Program-made: the position numbers and the translations under genes
From: Odiellus spinosus
Lineage: Eukaryota; Arthropoda; Arachnida; Opiliones; Phalangiidae
Direction of reading: 5' to 3'
Length of the DNA stretch: 64,000 nucleotides
Assembly: GCA_963920705.1 (NCBI GenBank)
Contig: OY987232.1
Coordinates: forward strand, 6,827,700 to 6,891,699
Notes under the pieces: generated by a model
Told to the model about the DNA's origin: nothing
Database searches by the model: none
What the model saw: only the letters and a program-made list of their open reading frames with translations
In this document: piece after piece, positions 38,787-52,227 of the stretch
How the letters are laid out: each line of letters opens with the position of its first letter
How positions within the stretch are numbered: position 1 is the first letter of the stretch

Positions 38787-40083
38787 CTAATATCCAAGAC
38801 CCGTCGCCGTCTGGCCTACAGTGTGCCCACCCGCTTTCGCGAGAGACGGGATACTGGGGAAAGAGGTTAAGAGAGAGTTCGATGGACTGGGAAATAAATA
38901 AATCAAACAATCCTTACCCCCATAAAAACTGCGACCCATATCATGAAAATCAGCACCATCTCGTGTTTTTTCCATCGTACTAAATAACCCTTTACTACCG
39001 CCTTAATCCTTTTCTCTACCCGTTTTCGTATATACTCCTATGTTCTTAGCTGGTTCGCCCTTGATTCTAATCATTAAACCTTATTTGAAACTCCACAAAG
39101 CGTTTTCGTGAGATTAAAAGTTAAGTCTGTTGACATTGTTTGTGAAAGCGTGTCCGTGACGCTCCTTTTATTAAATTTTTCGCTTAGGTCAGCTATGAAA
39201 GTTTTAATATTTTATCTATTTTCACTGACATATATTTCTTTAATTTTCCACGAATTCTAAATGCGAAATTTCTTAGCCATCGTTATTAGTATACACACTA
39301 CCGTGTGTATACCTTTATCTAAACTCGAATTTCATTAGAAACCGTAATGTTATTTCCAATGGACCCGCGGCGCTTGATAACTGAAATTGTCGTCTTATTG
39401 TTCCCACCGTCCACTGAATTCGAATTAATACAGACAAAGGTACTTTGACAAAAATTGATAAGACCATTTTCGGGTACAAGAATTTCTCTAGTTAAACACA
39501 AATTTCAATAATGAAAGATTGATAATGTTTATCAAGTAAAGAGTAGAAGATGCCTGAGTGGTTACGAAAAGGTTAAAAGATAAATTAAGCCGAGCTTAAT
39601 TAATATGTTCTAAATTGATAAACAAAAATTTAATTTATTAAACAATAGATAAGCTTTTTTTAATGGAATTTTTACCAGGAACTGTAATTTACAATCACTG
39701 GGTTCTTATACTAGGGTAGCCCTCTTCAGTCGTTTAATTTTGACTGTTATATTATATCAGGAGTGTTCCATTAAATTCATCCTAACTCACCGTAATTTAA
39801 AAGTAGCCAAGATTTTCTTCTCTTTAGATTTTTATCTTTAATAATAATTGTTCCTGGGCATATATAAGCGAGATTTACAGATTCGGTACTCATAAACGCA
39901 CCGCGCCGATGGGTGGTTTACGTTAGCGCTTAAAATGCTGGTGAATTCTCTCGCTTGAATTGAAACGCAACAAAAAGTTTTAGTGAGTTTTTTTTCTATT
40001 AGCATTGTTTTTGGGAGCGTGTCCGTCACGCGCTTATTATTAAAGTTAACGCTTCGGCCAACTTTATATAATATAAATATTAT
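38787..40083 (-). repeat. 1297-bp inverted repeat, left arm
   Basis: The complement of 49244-50540 over its full 1297 bp, with only scattered substitutions and no net indel (about 98-99 percent by eye). It begins CTAATATCCAAG and ends ...AATATTAT. Translated frames shadow each other in both arms but show no protein family. A related fragment (GGATAAGGATTGTTTGATT) is at 2665. Confidence 0.9.
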
Positions 40084-40934
40084 CACAGGTAAATCATTGC
40101 TCAAGTTTACAACAATGCATATTACGATTGGTACGTGCTTCTGAAAGTTTTGTCGTCAGAGTTTTCGCCCGAGGATTGGTGAAAATCCAAAAATTCAAAA
40201 CGGTCGAGATACGGAATTCGAAATTGCCCACTCTAGCGGTTGAGATTGGAACTAAGTAGGCGTGGCTACTTAGAATATATCGACGGAAAACGATTCTTCC
40301 TTCTCTCTCGCGAAACGAAGGAGCGTGTCTCGCCCGGCCGTCGCGATTTTGAGTCTGATTTACTCTAGAAAGAATATACTGGGCCTAGCCGCTTTTCTGT
40401 ACAAATTTCGGAATACTTCGGGTGAAACCATGGACTGAGATAATCGGACTCCAATGTCTCCCGCAGTATGTCGTCTTATAAACTTTAAGGATGATTTACT
40501 CGTGATATTATATTATATTATTATAATACAGCCTACTAAGGAAAGGGTTTAGCTAAATATAATGAGATTGATGGAGAGAATTAGATTTTTCTATGCGGTT
40601 TATTATTGCGTATTTAATATTTCTCTAGTGTTTGCAATTTGTATATCTTTTATTAATTGGGTAGATCGACTGAATTAGTTTCAGATATTAATCTTATTAT
40701 CAATTTGCTTAAAATAGACTATCAATCCAATTAACTTATCCGAAGAAAATATAAATAAATAATACTCGTATCTGTTTTTATCCGAAATTGGCAACTTATC
40801 CTAGAATATTATCTCAGTTATAGAAGAACATTTTAAAAATATATTTAATTCAAAAATAATAAATAAAATTTAAACCATACAGCTTGGTTTTATTTTATTT
40901 ATTTTCTTCGAATTGTAAGTAAATAAGTGAAAAT

Positions 40935-40995
40935 CATTTTTGTAAGATAGTAAATATGGTTATGACGTTTTCCACGTTTATTGAACAATACAACT
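40935..40995 (+). repeat. Fragment of repeat family B
   Basis: Matches 2885-2945. The rest of this copy continues at 46835, after an insertion of about 5.8 kb that includes the SINE-like, G-rich and LINE sequences. Confidence 0.6.
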
Positions 40996-40999
40996 CTTT

Positions 41000-41291
41000 T
41001 TAAGCTTTCCGCCCCCCAAAGGGGGGGAGAAAGCTTATTGAAATGATAGCACGAGGCTGGCTGTGGAACTACTTTCCCGTTTATTTTGCCTGAAAAAGGC
41101 TGGCGGAAGAATTTCCCATACAACGAAATTTCAAAATTTCAAATATATTTTCGCGCCTTAATCAACTCTCGAAGCTCCTTCTCTTCGCACACCTCAGAAC
41201 TACAGAGATTTTTCTGGCTACACCGGGTCTCGAACGCTCAAGCTCGTGAACTCGAGGCGACCGAGTTACTGGCTGCGCCACGTAGACATGT
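41000..41291 (-). mobile_element. tRNA-derived SINE-like element
   Basis: On the minus strand, a pol III A box (TGGCGCAGCC, 41271-41280) and B box (GTTCGAGACC, 41226-41235) stand about 36 bp apart, as in tRNA genes. The flanking sequence does not fold as a complete tRNA and continues into an unrelated tail toward 41000. Classification as a SINE is by these boxes only. Confidence 0.5.
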
Positions 41292-41335
41292 GTATTAGCG
41301 ACCCAAAAATTCTCTATAACCTTTCCCTAGTGAAG

Positions 41336-41561
41336 CGGGGCAAGATACGCGGGGGGCAAAGAATTCAAGTTCTCTCTCACTTTATATCCGCGAGTCCGTA
41401 GCCCCTTCCTAGTATCTGGCCCCCAGTCTACTAGATGCATTTCCCATAGCGACAGAGATAGAGAGGTGCAGGGCAAGATACGCGGGGGGGGGGGGGGCAA
41501 GATACGCGGGGGGGGCAAGATACGCGGGGGGGGGCAAGATACGCGGGGGGGGCAAAGAATT
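41336..41561 (+). repeat. G-run minisatellite
   Basis: Repeats of GGCAAGATACGCGGGGGG of variable G-run length (up to 14 G). One copy lies at 41338, and four in tandem at 41471-41561. The plus strand could form G-quadruplexes. A C-run follows at 41732-41745. Confidence 0.85.
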
Positions 41562-42132
41562 CCCGTTCTCTCAAAGGAAGAGTCGCAAACCCCGCCATCT
41601 ATTCATAATTATATATCACATTTTAAGTTAACTTTTGATTCATTTTTATATGTACATATATTTGATCTTTTCGGGACCCAATAATTTTTCATATACTTTA
41701 ATATCTTATTACGTTACTATTTCTCACTTTATCCCCCCCCCCCCCTTACGCTATCCTGCCTTATTATAAGCGGGGTATTATCATAAAGGTATTTGTTTTT
41801 GTTCAAAGTGATGGTGAAGTAAATGTTAAGGACAATCCGCGTGTTCTGATATGATTTGTAAATGCACTGGGGAAGTTTTGAAATATTTATAATCTCCTTA
41901 ATCAGATTTGTAGAAGGATTTTAAATTATGAATGTGTAATCATTTAAACTTTTATTCTGCCTCATTCTCACAGGCAATGTTGAAATATTTAATACAAAAA
42001 TTTATTCTTTAGTTTTAATAGAATAGAATAGAATAGAATGTTTTTTTTTTATTGTGACTACCAACAGAATCTACAGAGTTTCCAACAAGGGCAGACACAG
42101 AGTTGTCGTGGGGGTAATAAATTATAATGATG

Positions 42133-44968
42133 TTAAATTAAAGGGGTCGACGTAATTAACGTACTAAAATTTTTAAAATTTAGATTTATATTTGGAAAGT
42201 CAAATTTTGCTTTAATATTATTAAAATTATTAAGAATACGTTCCAATGGGAAGTTATAATAGTTCTTTATAAAAAATCTGCGTTTTTTCCGAAAATCTGT
42301 TTTTACTATGTTATATGATATTTTATTAGATAGATCTTTGCATAGGAGTTTACTGTTTAAAAGTCTGTTTAAAAATATAATATCGCTTTTTTTTAAGAGT
42401 TGTTTAATGGGTTGCAAATTTAAGGCCAAAAGGACAGAGTCGTAAGAGTAAATATCATTATTTTTGAAATTCTTTTGATAAAGGTAAACAAATTTTTTTT
42501 GTACCTTTTCTAGTGTTTCCAAAGTAGTTTTACATGAATCATTGTAGTTTAGGCAACCGTACAACATTTTGGGTTTTACTAATGACTTATATAAAGTTAT
42601 AAAGCAATTCGAGGAGTCAAGAGTTTTTGATATTTTAAGGGAGCAGTATAGCGTTTTCCTACATGCTAATGTCGTTCGCGATACATGCTGGTTAAATAAC
42701 AGTGCGCTATCAAACGTCACGCCTAAATCTTTGACGCTAGTTTCTCGCGCTAAAATATCATTATTTAGTTCGTAATTGTAAGTTATGGGAGCTGTCTTCC
42801 TGGTATACGTTACTACAGACCTTTTAGAGTTATTTATTTGTAGATTGTTAGATTTACACCAAGAGTCAAGAGCAACAATGTCAGTCTGCAATAATTCACT
42901 GTCCTTAATGCTGGAGACGATTCTAAATAGCTTGTTATCATCAGCAAATAGTATTGTCTTAGAGTGTTTCAGCGAGTCTGGTAGATCAGTGGTGTAAATA
43001 TTGAACAGTAGGGGTCCAATAGAGGATCCTTGTGGGACACCACATTTTACTGGATACCTGACGCTACTATGATATTATTGCACTTAATGATATTTATCCT
43101 GCCGTCCAGGTAATTTTCGAACCACTTATAAATGGTTCCTGTGAGACCATAGTAATTTAGTTTTTTAAGGAGAATTTGGTGGGACACACGGTCAAAAGCC
43201 TTGGAAAGATCAATATAAACAAAGTCCACTTGACCCTTATTAGCAACGACTGGTTTAATGTAGTTATGGAAAGATAATAAGTTCGTTTCCACTGTTCGGC
43301 CCTTCACAAAGCCATGCTGGCAGTCTGGTATATTTGGCAAGAACCAGGAGTACAGATATTTATTTATTATATAGTCAAACACTAGGCAGAGGGAAGAAAG
43401 AAGAGAGATGGGACGGTAGTTTTGAGGATCGGCTTTAGAGCCTTTTTTAAAAACAGGCGCCACTAAGGCGGTTTTCCATACTTCAGGATACACAACACTT
43501 TTAATAGATAGATCGAATATGTGCAGCAGGATTGGGGACAGAATCTTACCACAGCCTTTAACTATGAAATTCGGTATACCATCATGACCCGAACATAATT
43601 TTGGTTTTAGTTTATTAATGGCATCTGAAACATCTTGTTCGGTTATTGTAATTCCAGATAGATCCCACTTAATTTTACTTTCCGGCTTAAAAATGAAGTT
43701 GGGATCTGACTTGTCTTCAGCAATATGTGAGAACTTTTCCCCGAATTCCTTAGATATATCACTTGCTGTAGTTAAGATATCACCATTTTTTTGCAGAACA
43801 ATTTTGTGTTTTGGGTTTTTAAGATTTTTGCCCACATAATTCCAGAATAACTTAGGATCTTTCTTCACATGGAGCTTGATATCAATGCAGTGGTTCTTTT
43901 TGTCTCTCTTAAGGAGATTTTTTAGTCGTTTGCGGTGCGAGGAATAGGCCTCGAGGTCCGCAGGGTTTTTTGATCGGTGATATTTCTTGTGATAGTATGC
44001 CTTCCGTCGATGACATTGTTTTAAATCCCGGGAATACCATATTGGGAATTTTTGTTCAGGTCTGTTTTTGCTCGCAGGAGTTTTGGGGATATTTATGTCA
44101 ATGGCGTAGGTAATCATGTCTGTAAGATATTGGACATTTTGGTTTAAATCTTGCGATGTAAAGATAGGGTTCCAGTCAGAGTCCCTCAAGTATGTATATA
44201 TTGAAAGATAATCGCCTTCGTTGTATTTGTAACGCGAAGTAAATTCGGTATACAAAATATGTGCAGTAATTCCTGTATACTGTACTTGAAGCGCTGGATG
44301 GTATTTATCGGGATTAACTAGATTAAAGCCAGGAATATCAACTTTGCAACAGTCGTTGTTTACCAAACATAGATCCAGAATGGATCCAAAGTGATTCGTA
44401 TTAGTATTTATTTGCTTGAGGTTCAAGAGATGTGAAAGATCAAAAATGTTTGCTGCCTTATGTTTCACGTAGTAGGAGCAATGTAAATTGTTCAAGCTAG
44501 TCCATTTTACGCCTGGGAGGTTAAAGTCTCCAAGGAGAATAATATCGTGTTTATAACCATGGAGAGTATTGCTTAAAAATGTAGATAGATTTTCGTATTC
44601 TAAAATTGATAAGCGTGGAGGGAGGTAAATAGTTCCAATTAAAAGTTTTTTTTTTCTTTGTAAAAAAAAGTTCTACCCATGTGGCTTCAAAGTTACCTTC
44701 TAAGTCGGGTCGATGGAGACATTTGATGTTTTTTTTTGACAGCGATTAAAGTGCCACCTCCTCTCACATTACCTAATCTGTCATTTCGATGAACTGAATA
44801 GTCATCAGGGAAATAGTCTGTGGTAAAGTGTCCATGCGTTAGCCAAGTTTCTGTAAGGCATACTATAGGGCAGTCTAAGTCCAGAATGTTAGAATAAAAA
44901 TATTCAGCTTTTGTACGTAAACCTCTAGTGTTTTGGTAAAAAAATTTAAGTGCAGTGTCTTCAGTCAT
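42133..44968 (-). pseudogene. LINE ORF2 (endonuclease and reverse transcriptase)
   Basis: Starts at ATG 44968, overlapping the ORF1 stop. The endonuclease N-terminus reads FFYQNTRGLRTKAEYF and CLTETWL, then is broken around 44650-44740 in a T-rich run. Reverse transcriptase occupies 44495-42900: CSGHDGIPNFIVKGC, ALVAPVFKKGSKADPQNYRPISLLS, QHGFVKGRTVETNL and YIDLSKAFDRVSH. After a frameshift near 43050 comes ILFADDNKL, the catalytic FADD box. The C-terminal part ends at 42133. This is the jockey/CR1-type arrangement. At least two indels prevent translation of one polyprotein. Confidence 0.85.
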
Positions 44969-45419
44969 TAAGGTTAATGGAGGCGGATACTTGTTCAAAT
45001 TTGTATTTCTGGGTATCGTACAGTCTCCCTCTAAATTCCGTAACAAGAGAATCGGTTGGAAAGTTACTTGGATCTTTGAGTGTATCGAACTCATCTTCAT
45101 CGCAGGAGACGTGGAATGAAGCAAAATTGTGCTTAGTAATTATCCGTGTACATTTGACGGTTTTTAGGTTCGTGTCAGATTCTATATATTGTTTAAAGTT
45201 GTCATTCGTGATATTAGTAGGAAGCCGAGAAACAAACATTGCTCGAGTTCGGCTGGGTCTATCTACAGCCTTTATTAGGTCGCATTTTTTACTGCCAGGT
45301 AAGATTATTTTATTGTTTTTAGGCTTAGTGTGATTGACTGACGTAATGCCCCTGGGTAGTTTATCAAGCTTGTTATTTTGATGCGGGATGAAGCCGCGTG
45401 ACAAAAATATGTGGTACAC
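44961..45419 (-). pseudogene. LINE ORF1, 3' part
   Basis: An open frame of about 150 codons. AMFVSRLPTNITNDNFKQYI is the RRM-like start typical of the ORF1 C-terminal domain in insect jockey-type elements. Upstream ORF1 (zinc-binding or coiled part) is not visible, so the element appears 5' truncated or decayed. The stop overlaps the ORF2 ATG (ATGACTGA), indicating termination-reinitiation. Confidence 0.65.
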
Positions 45420-45420
45420 A

Positions 45421-46834
45421 ACTCATAAATAGTGATAAAATTCAGCAGAAAATCAATGTATGCAAATCCTATAAATAATTAGCGTGCTACTTAGCTACGT
45501 GGAAATTAAAAAGGAGCAACGAAACAAAATCTTGTTTGGAGGGCATATAAGCTCACACCTACAAGAAACGTTATATTGTGTTTCAAATAATATTTTTTCT
45601 AAATATAAACCTTTCATGTGATTGCGAGCAAAAAATTATATATATATTTTTGTTGCGAGTGACTTACGATGGAATCTAGCTTTTTGAGTTAGCAAGCCGA
45701 TGATAGCGCGATTCAACGGCAGCCGAGCCCGAGGCCCGAGCTTCACGACGAGGCTCAGAGGTGTCGTTGAGACTCGCTGTCGCCGATTGTTCACGTCGCG
45801 AACGGAGCCCGGGAGAGAGTATTGTGCCGCGGATTATGCCTAGTACTGAGGAAGGGTTTTTTTTTAAATAGGCTCAGAAATTAAAATATGGCCTCTATCA
45901 AAGTTCACGCATAAATATACGCGCAGAGGTGAAAAAATATAAATCCAGTTTATATCTTGTCTAAGCTTAATTTTGATTCAGTGAGATTCCTAAGCACTTC
46001 AGCGACGGCGTTAGGTGAACCCCGAACACGCCGATGCTCTCGCCATAGCATCTGGCTCGGTTAAGCCTTGTCTTGACTCTTTTACACTCCTGTACACCCT
46101 AAAATTCACTACTAAAATCCTATTTCTCAGCGACTGGTGTGATTTGTTCCCCGTTGTGTTACGACACAAAGGGGAAAACAAGTTGGATAGTGTCCATCAT
46201 GCAGTTTAAATTTTTAAACTTCTAACTTTTTGTCTTAATTTTAAGAATTTTTTCGGGACTTTTTAAGGTTCCCATATAATTTTAGGCATACTTTTCTTTA
46301 CGTAAGATCCCTGCTAATGTACTTTACCTTTCCTCAAATGATAATGTTCATTTATAATTCCTCTTACAAAGTTCTACTATATCTTTAAAAACTCAAAAAA
46401 TTTTAGTATACAAAAACTATTTTATTTAAATCGTAAAACATCTCGAAGTAAATAACGCGAGAATTATAAGTACAGCAATTTAATACATTTCAAACATTGA
46501 GTAGTTTTTACAAACTATGGATGTGGCCAAATCAAAATATCCAGGGAAAATTCGTTTTTAGGGCCACCCCGAATAATGTAAGAGGTTGTTATATTATCGA
46601 GTCTGACAGCAGTTGGGGTAGAAGTAGATCATAGTAATAGTTAGTCATAACGATTTTAAAGGGACATTCACACGCCATTTTTAGAAAATATTTGCAGTTA
46701 TGGTTCCACGCGGTCTTGATTAAGGTACAAGCTTCGCAGCAGTGTTTCGTATACCTTGCTATATAGAGCGGAAAGCGTTAAGACTGCCTTGCGCATCTTG
46801 TTTATATTCGTGCGGATACAAGATTAGTTTAAGA
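45421..46834. other. Gene-free stretch with a GC-rich block
   Basis: About 1.4 kb. A GC-rich block at 45700-45830 could be the LINE 5' UTR or another element's promoter; the remainder is AT-rich and without supported genes. Confidence 0.35.
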
Positions 46835-48010
46835 GTTTAAGACTAAGATTCTTAATATCGAAACGGGATTTTATTAAAGAGACAAAAAGTTGCTTAAAAC
46901 CACCTCCAATGAATATCTGGATGGTGTTGTCCAGAAAAACCGGACATAATGCAATTAGCCATAATTTATTTTATGTTTTATTTATTTATATATATTTATT
47001 TAAGTTTATTTATTAAATTTATATTCATATATTAAGATTAAGAAATGACAATTCTATAGCAAATCTGCTTTAAGAAAATGGGTAAAGTACTTGTTATATC
47101 AAAAATTGAGACATCTTAAACCCAAGTTTTCCAGTTAATTAAACAATACTGAGGAATAAATGATCTTAAAGGCCATTGCCTTCTCATCCAGAATTATACC
47201 GCTCCCGTAGTTTAATACACTCAACGAAGCTCCAGTTTTACGTCACAGCCCATCACTTAAAAGTAGGCAAAAAAGTCATCACCCCTGTCTGGCTAGAGTG
47301 ATTTGGACTCTTCAGCTCGATATTTTTAGAGTGTCTCGAATCAGAATCTGCCGGTACGTTTACCCCTACCTTGCTGATAGTATTAAGCTACGGGGCGTTG
47401 TTTACTTAATTATGGAATAAACTGATGGACTTTTGATTGCAACTATTAAATTAATAAGAAACTCGATTAAGTTGACCTCTCGAGGTTAATTTAAGCGCCT
47501 CGAGTTGGGACTTCGTACAATTTTCTATATTTTCACTCAAAGCAGTCCTTATTGACATGGGCAGATAATTTCATATAATATTGCTTAATTATTCAAGTAG
47601 TTATATATAAATACATTTCATTAAGAATACATTTAAATTTAAGTTATATAATGCATTAATATATCATTTTCAATTGGTATTCGGGGATAATCTGACAAAG
47701 TGACACCCTTTTAATATTATTTGATAAAAATTATTGCTTGAATAATTTTTTAAATTTTAAACGCTGGTTATAATCATTGGAACATTGCTGTTGAAATGTT
47801 TCTTCGAAGTTCTTGTTATTAATGATATTAGCCATCAGCTTGGATATAATAATAGGCTGAAAATATATTTAATCAGCTCCAAAGTGTAGTGTTAAAGACC
47901 AGCTAATAAGAGCACGGATTACGTTAATTCATTGTGAAAGAAATTTTCGTTATTTATAATGTTAGATTAAAAATAAAACTGTTCTTGATCCTAGATCTCA
48001 GAATCGGATG
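46835..48010 (+). repeat. Repeat family B, second large copy
   Basis: Aligns with 2970-4060 in the same orientation through many blocks, for example CCAATGAATATCTGGATGG and the ATATCATTTTCAATTGGTAT stretch. It is followed by a truncated family C start near 47994 and a duplicated GATAAACACGTTCGTGTTTATC palindrome at 48053-48078. Confidence 0.65.
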
Positions 48011-48279
48011 TCAATTAAAATAATGGATATTAGGATAAACACGTTCGTGTTTATTAGGATAAACACGTTCGTGTTTATCCCTTTATCTAAACTCGAATTT
48101 CATCAGAAAACGTAATGTCTTTTCCAATGGACCCGCGGCGCCTGGTAACTGAAATCGTCGTCGTCGTTTCCCTCTTCCCACCGTCCACTGAATTCGAATT
48201 AATACAGACAAAGGTAATTTTGAAAAAATTTGATAAGACTTCGATCTCTAGTCTTATCTAAGCTTATGATTTCACCCTT

Positions 48280-49243
48280 TTGTAACCCATTCAGGCACCT
48301 TACTTTCTATTAACTCGAACTCGATGGATATTCCTTGTCATTCTACTGTTTAAGAAATAAAATTTTTGTTTATCATTTTGAAGCAATTAGTAAAGCTCGG
48401 CTAAGCTTAAGATTTCACCCTTTTGTAACCCATTCAGGCACCTTACTTTCTATTACTTCATATACTTAATCAACATTTCATTATTGAAATCTGTGTTAAA
48501 CTAGAGATACTAGAACTCTCATTGTGAAATGTTTTTACAGTGACTTAATATATTAAATTGGCCTCATTTCTAGGTAATGCGATTTACATTCAATCGCCTC
48601 GGTTTATTCGAGTACTCTACCCAAAAGATCGTGAGAAATAGGTCTCTTATCACCGAAATATAGGTGAGAAACGATTGCCTAAACAATCGAAGACGTCACC
48701 ATTGCACAAACGAGAGGACTCGCCACAATTTTAAACGCTAACGTAAACCACGCATTGGTACAGTGCATCTGTGAGTACTGAATCTGCAAATCTCGTTTAT
48801 ATAGGCCGAGAAGAGATATATTATTAAAGTTAAAAAATCAAATGATAAGAAAATCATGCCAACTTTTTAATTACGGTGAATTAGGGTGAATATAATGGGA
48901 TACTCATGATATGACATAATAGTCAAAATTAGACGGCTGAAGAGGGCTACCCTAGTAAAAGAACCCAATAAATGCAATTTTCCGTTAACGATAAAAAATG
49001 CCATTAAAAAAAACTTATCAACTGTTTAATAAAATCAATTTTTGTTTATCAATTTAAAGCCAATTAATAAAGCTCGGCTAGTTATATGTTTTACCCTTTT
49101 CGTCACCCATACAGGCATCTGTCTCTCTATTAACTCGAATTCGATGGATATTCATTATCATTCTACTGTTTAAGAAATAAAATTTTGTTTACCATTTTGA
49201 AGCAATTAATAAAGCTCGGCTAAGCTTATGATTTCACCCTTAT
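48280..49243 (+). repeat. Irregular direct repeats beside the right arm
   Basis: Blocks containing AAAGCTCGGCTAAGCTTATGATTTCACCC, with related versions ending in CTTTCTATTAACTCGA, recur at about 48250, 48400, 49070 and 49215. They are degenerate copies of sequence in the 1297-bp arms, as if the arm end had been partly amplified. Confidence 0.6.
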
Positions 49244-50540
49244 ATAATATTTATATTATATAAAGTTGGCCGAAGCGTTAACTTTAATAATAAGCGCGTG
49301 ACGGACACGCTCCCAAAAACAATGCTAATAGAAAAAAAACTCACTAAAACTTTTTGTTGCGTTTCAATTCAAGCGAGAGAATTCACCAGAATTTTAAGCG
49401 CTAACGTAAACCACCCATCGGCGCGGTGCGTTTATGAGTACCGAATCTGTAAATCTCGCTTATATATGCCCAGGAACAATTATTATTAAAGATAAAAATC
49501 TAAAGAGAAGAAAATCTTGGCTACTTTTAAATTACGGTGAGTTAGGGTGAATTTAATGGAACACTCCTGATATAATATAACAGTCAAAATTAAACGACTG
49601 AAGAGGGCTACCTTAGTATAAGAACCCAGTGATTGTAAATTACAGTTCCTGGTAAAAATTCCATTAAAAAAAGCTTATCTATTGTTTAATAAATTAAATT
49701 TTTTTTTATCAATTTAGAACCTATTAATTAAGCTCGGCTTAATTTATCTTTTAACCTTTTCGTAACCACTCAGGCATCTTCTACTCTTTACTTGATAAAC
49801 ATTATCAATCTTTCATTATTGAAATTTGTGTTTAACTAGAGAAACTCTTGTACCCGAAAATGGTCTTATCAATTTTTGTCAAAGTACCTTTGTCTGTATT
49901 AATTCGAATTCAGTGGACGGTGGGAACAATAAGACGACAATTTCAGTTATCAAGCGCCGCGGGTCCATTGGAAATAACATTACGGTTTCTAATGAAATTC
50001 GAGTTTAGATAAAGGTATACACACGGTAGTGTGTATACTAATAACGATGGCTAAGAAATTTCGCATTTATAATTCGTGGAAAATTAAAGAAATATATGTC
50101 AGTGAAAATAGATAAAATATTAAAACTTTCATAGCTGACCTAAGCGAAAAATTTAATAAAAGGAGCGTCACGGACACGCTTTCACAAACAATGTCAACAG
50201 ACTTAACTTTTAATCTCACGAAAACGCTTTGTGGAGTTTCAAATAAGGTTTAATGATTAGAATCAAGGGCGAATCAGCTAAGAACATAGGAGTATATACG
50301 AAAACGGGTAGAGAAAAGGATTAAGGCGGTAGTAAAGGGTTATTTAGTACGATGGAAAAAACACGAGATGGTGCTGATTTTCATGATATGGGTCGCAGTT
50401 TTTATGGGGGTAAGGATTGTTTGATTTATTTATTTCCCAGTCCATCGAACTCTCTCTTAACCTCTTTCCCCAGTATCCCGTCTCTCGCGAAAGCGGGTGG
50501 GCACACTGTAGGCCAGACGGCGACGGGTCTTGGATATTAG
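49244..50540 (+). repeat. 1297-bp inverted repeat, right arm
   Basis: Complement of 38787-40083. The match stops abruptly at GATATTAG (50540), after which unrelated GC-richer sequence begins. Confidence 0.9.
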
Positions 50541-50956
50541 CATAGCCTCCTCGATCACGCGCTTCGGCTGCGCTCGCGCTATAGAAGCCCCGGCAAAGAA
50601 AAAAATTAACATGTGTTTGAGAGAATAAATGGGAAATTAAAATGACACCAAAAGACGGCGCGAAAAAGCACTAAAATGTAGGGGGGAAAGTCGTGGCGAG
50701 ATACAAATTCTTGTCTAAAGTTTTAAATTTACGTTCCAGCTTCCTGATTTTTTAACCACATCTAATTAAGTATGTACGGATAATTTACAAATTAATTCCG
50801 AGCCTTTGAGAATTACAGATTTTGTGTCAATAATTGTTGAAACTAGCGAACCTATTATTTTTCTCTCCGGACGGAGCTTTTTGCGGTTTTCACCTATTGC
50901 GCGGGTTTATTTTTAGCTAGACCCAACCCTAGTGGGGTCTAGGTACTGTATTCACT

Positions 50957-51001
50957 GCGGCGTCGGCGTTGGCGTTCGCGTTCGCGTTGGCGTTCGCGTT
51001 G
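50957..51001 (+). repeat. GGCGTTCGCGTT hexamer-type repeat
   Basis: About seven hexamers alternating GGCGTT and CGCGTT. An 82-codon frame across it is low complexity and not supported as a gene. Confidence 0.8.
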
Positions 51002-51600
51002 TACAAGAAGACGAAATACGTCATCGAATCGAAAAAACTTCGTATCTTACCCACCAGACGTCACGACGTGAGTATAGAATACCGATCAATACAGAAAACA
51101 AGTCGTCGTTGTTAAGGGGTTGTCGCGAACGAGATAAAAAGGTAGCTTATGAATGTTTCGGTTCTAGTCTGTCAGTATAATTAAATTAGAGTGACATATA
51201 ACTATAATTGATTCATGCAAGTTGCAAGCGGCCAAGAAAAAACTGGTTAACTGGCCTTGGCGACCAATATTTTTAGATAATGAACAAGAAATTATTATAG
51301 AAATATTTTTATAGAAATAATACATTTCTTAAGTTCAGATTATTTAGATAGTAAAGTAGAAGATTCCAAAGCTTCAGAGAGAAAATGGGGGAAACAGGGA
51401 GTGGCTATGGAGAGTGAGAGAGAGGAATCTATGGAAATGCAGGTGTGTTGGTCTTTTTTGTGACTCATTTATTTTAGGCTTTTGAGGGAAAAATTTAGTT
51501 AAAGGGAAAGTGAAAGAGGTATAAATGAACGAAAATTGAAACCATGAAATTATTTACCGTGAAAACTTACACTTAACATTGTAAAAACATAAACATATAT

Positions 51601-51690
51601 TTAATATTTGTTCAGAGAATGATTTGTGAACAATCTATATATAGAGACCGTTTACAAATTATTCTCTAAACAAATATTAAAAATTTTAAT
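51601..51690. repeat. Small imperfect palindrome
   Basis: Arms of about 30 bp (AATATTTGTTCAGAGAATGA and its near complement) around a short AT-rich centre. MITE-like. Confidence 0.65.
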
Positions 51691-52183
51691 AGTTAAGAAT
51701 TAAAACACCCATATAATTATACCAATCACTCCTTTAGAGTAATATCGGCACACAAAGAGAAGGTTGTAATGAAAACTAAGCGTCTACTTTGCAAGGAAAT
51801 TTAATACAGGCTGTAGATAGACGCCAAGGTAGTCTAAGCCCTTTTCACTGGTGTTTCTTCCCGCTCAAACGATTTTAGTTTATTAAATAGTGAGTTGCGC
51901 GCTTGCTTGATACTTCATTCGTATCGGATTGTTAAGAAGATATGCGAGATATTTAAGAATGTTTTACTTTGAAAATAAGTATTCTTTCTAGGTTTTCTAT
52001 TTGTATTCACTCTCCCTTTGCAAAAAAAGTGTCCTATTATATTTGTTTAGAGCCAAAGGGTCGATCCATTGCAATATGAGAATTCAGCGCGAAATATTCT
52101 ATAAAGCACTTTCTACCTTCGTGAATCACGTATATTTTTAAAGGCTACTACCATTATCCATTCAAATGAAGACTAACAACTGA

Positions 52184-52185
<2 letters not shown>

Positions 52186-52227
<42 letters not shown>
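52186..52227 (+). repeat. T42 homopolymer
   Basis: Forty-two T in a row; could be the reverse of a retroelement poly(A) tail, though no body is recognisable beside it. Confidence 0.9.

Larger units (their letters stand above)
42010..45420 (-). mobile_element. Jockey-like non-LTR retrotransposon, decayed
   Basis: Minus-strand LINE with ORF1, an AP-type endonuclease, reverse transcriptase and a 3' tail (A-run then four or five ATTCT units at 42018-42050). The 5' end may reach about 45.9 kb in GC-rich sequence. Several frameshifts break ORF2. Confidence 0.85.

Noticed and set aside
39540-39600. tRNA-Leu-like GCCTGAGTGGTTACG
   Set aside because: The B-box-like motif is on the wrong side and spacing; it is part of the inverted repeat arm.
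38728-40104. ORFs duplicated exactly in the two inverted arms
   Set aside because: Identity reflects recent duplication of the DNA, not selection; the proteins show no family features or codon structure.
41226-41291. Possible functional tRNA gene
   Set aside because: A and B boxes are present but no acceptor or anticodon stem pairs properly; better explained as a SINE head.
45700-45830. GC-rich block as a host CpG-rich promoter
   Set aside because: It lies beside the LINE 5' side and no host gene follows; LINE 5' UTR is the simpler reading.
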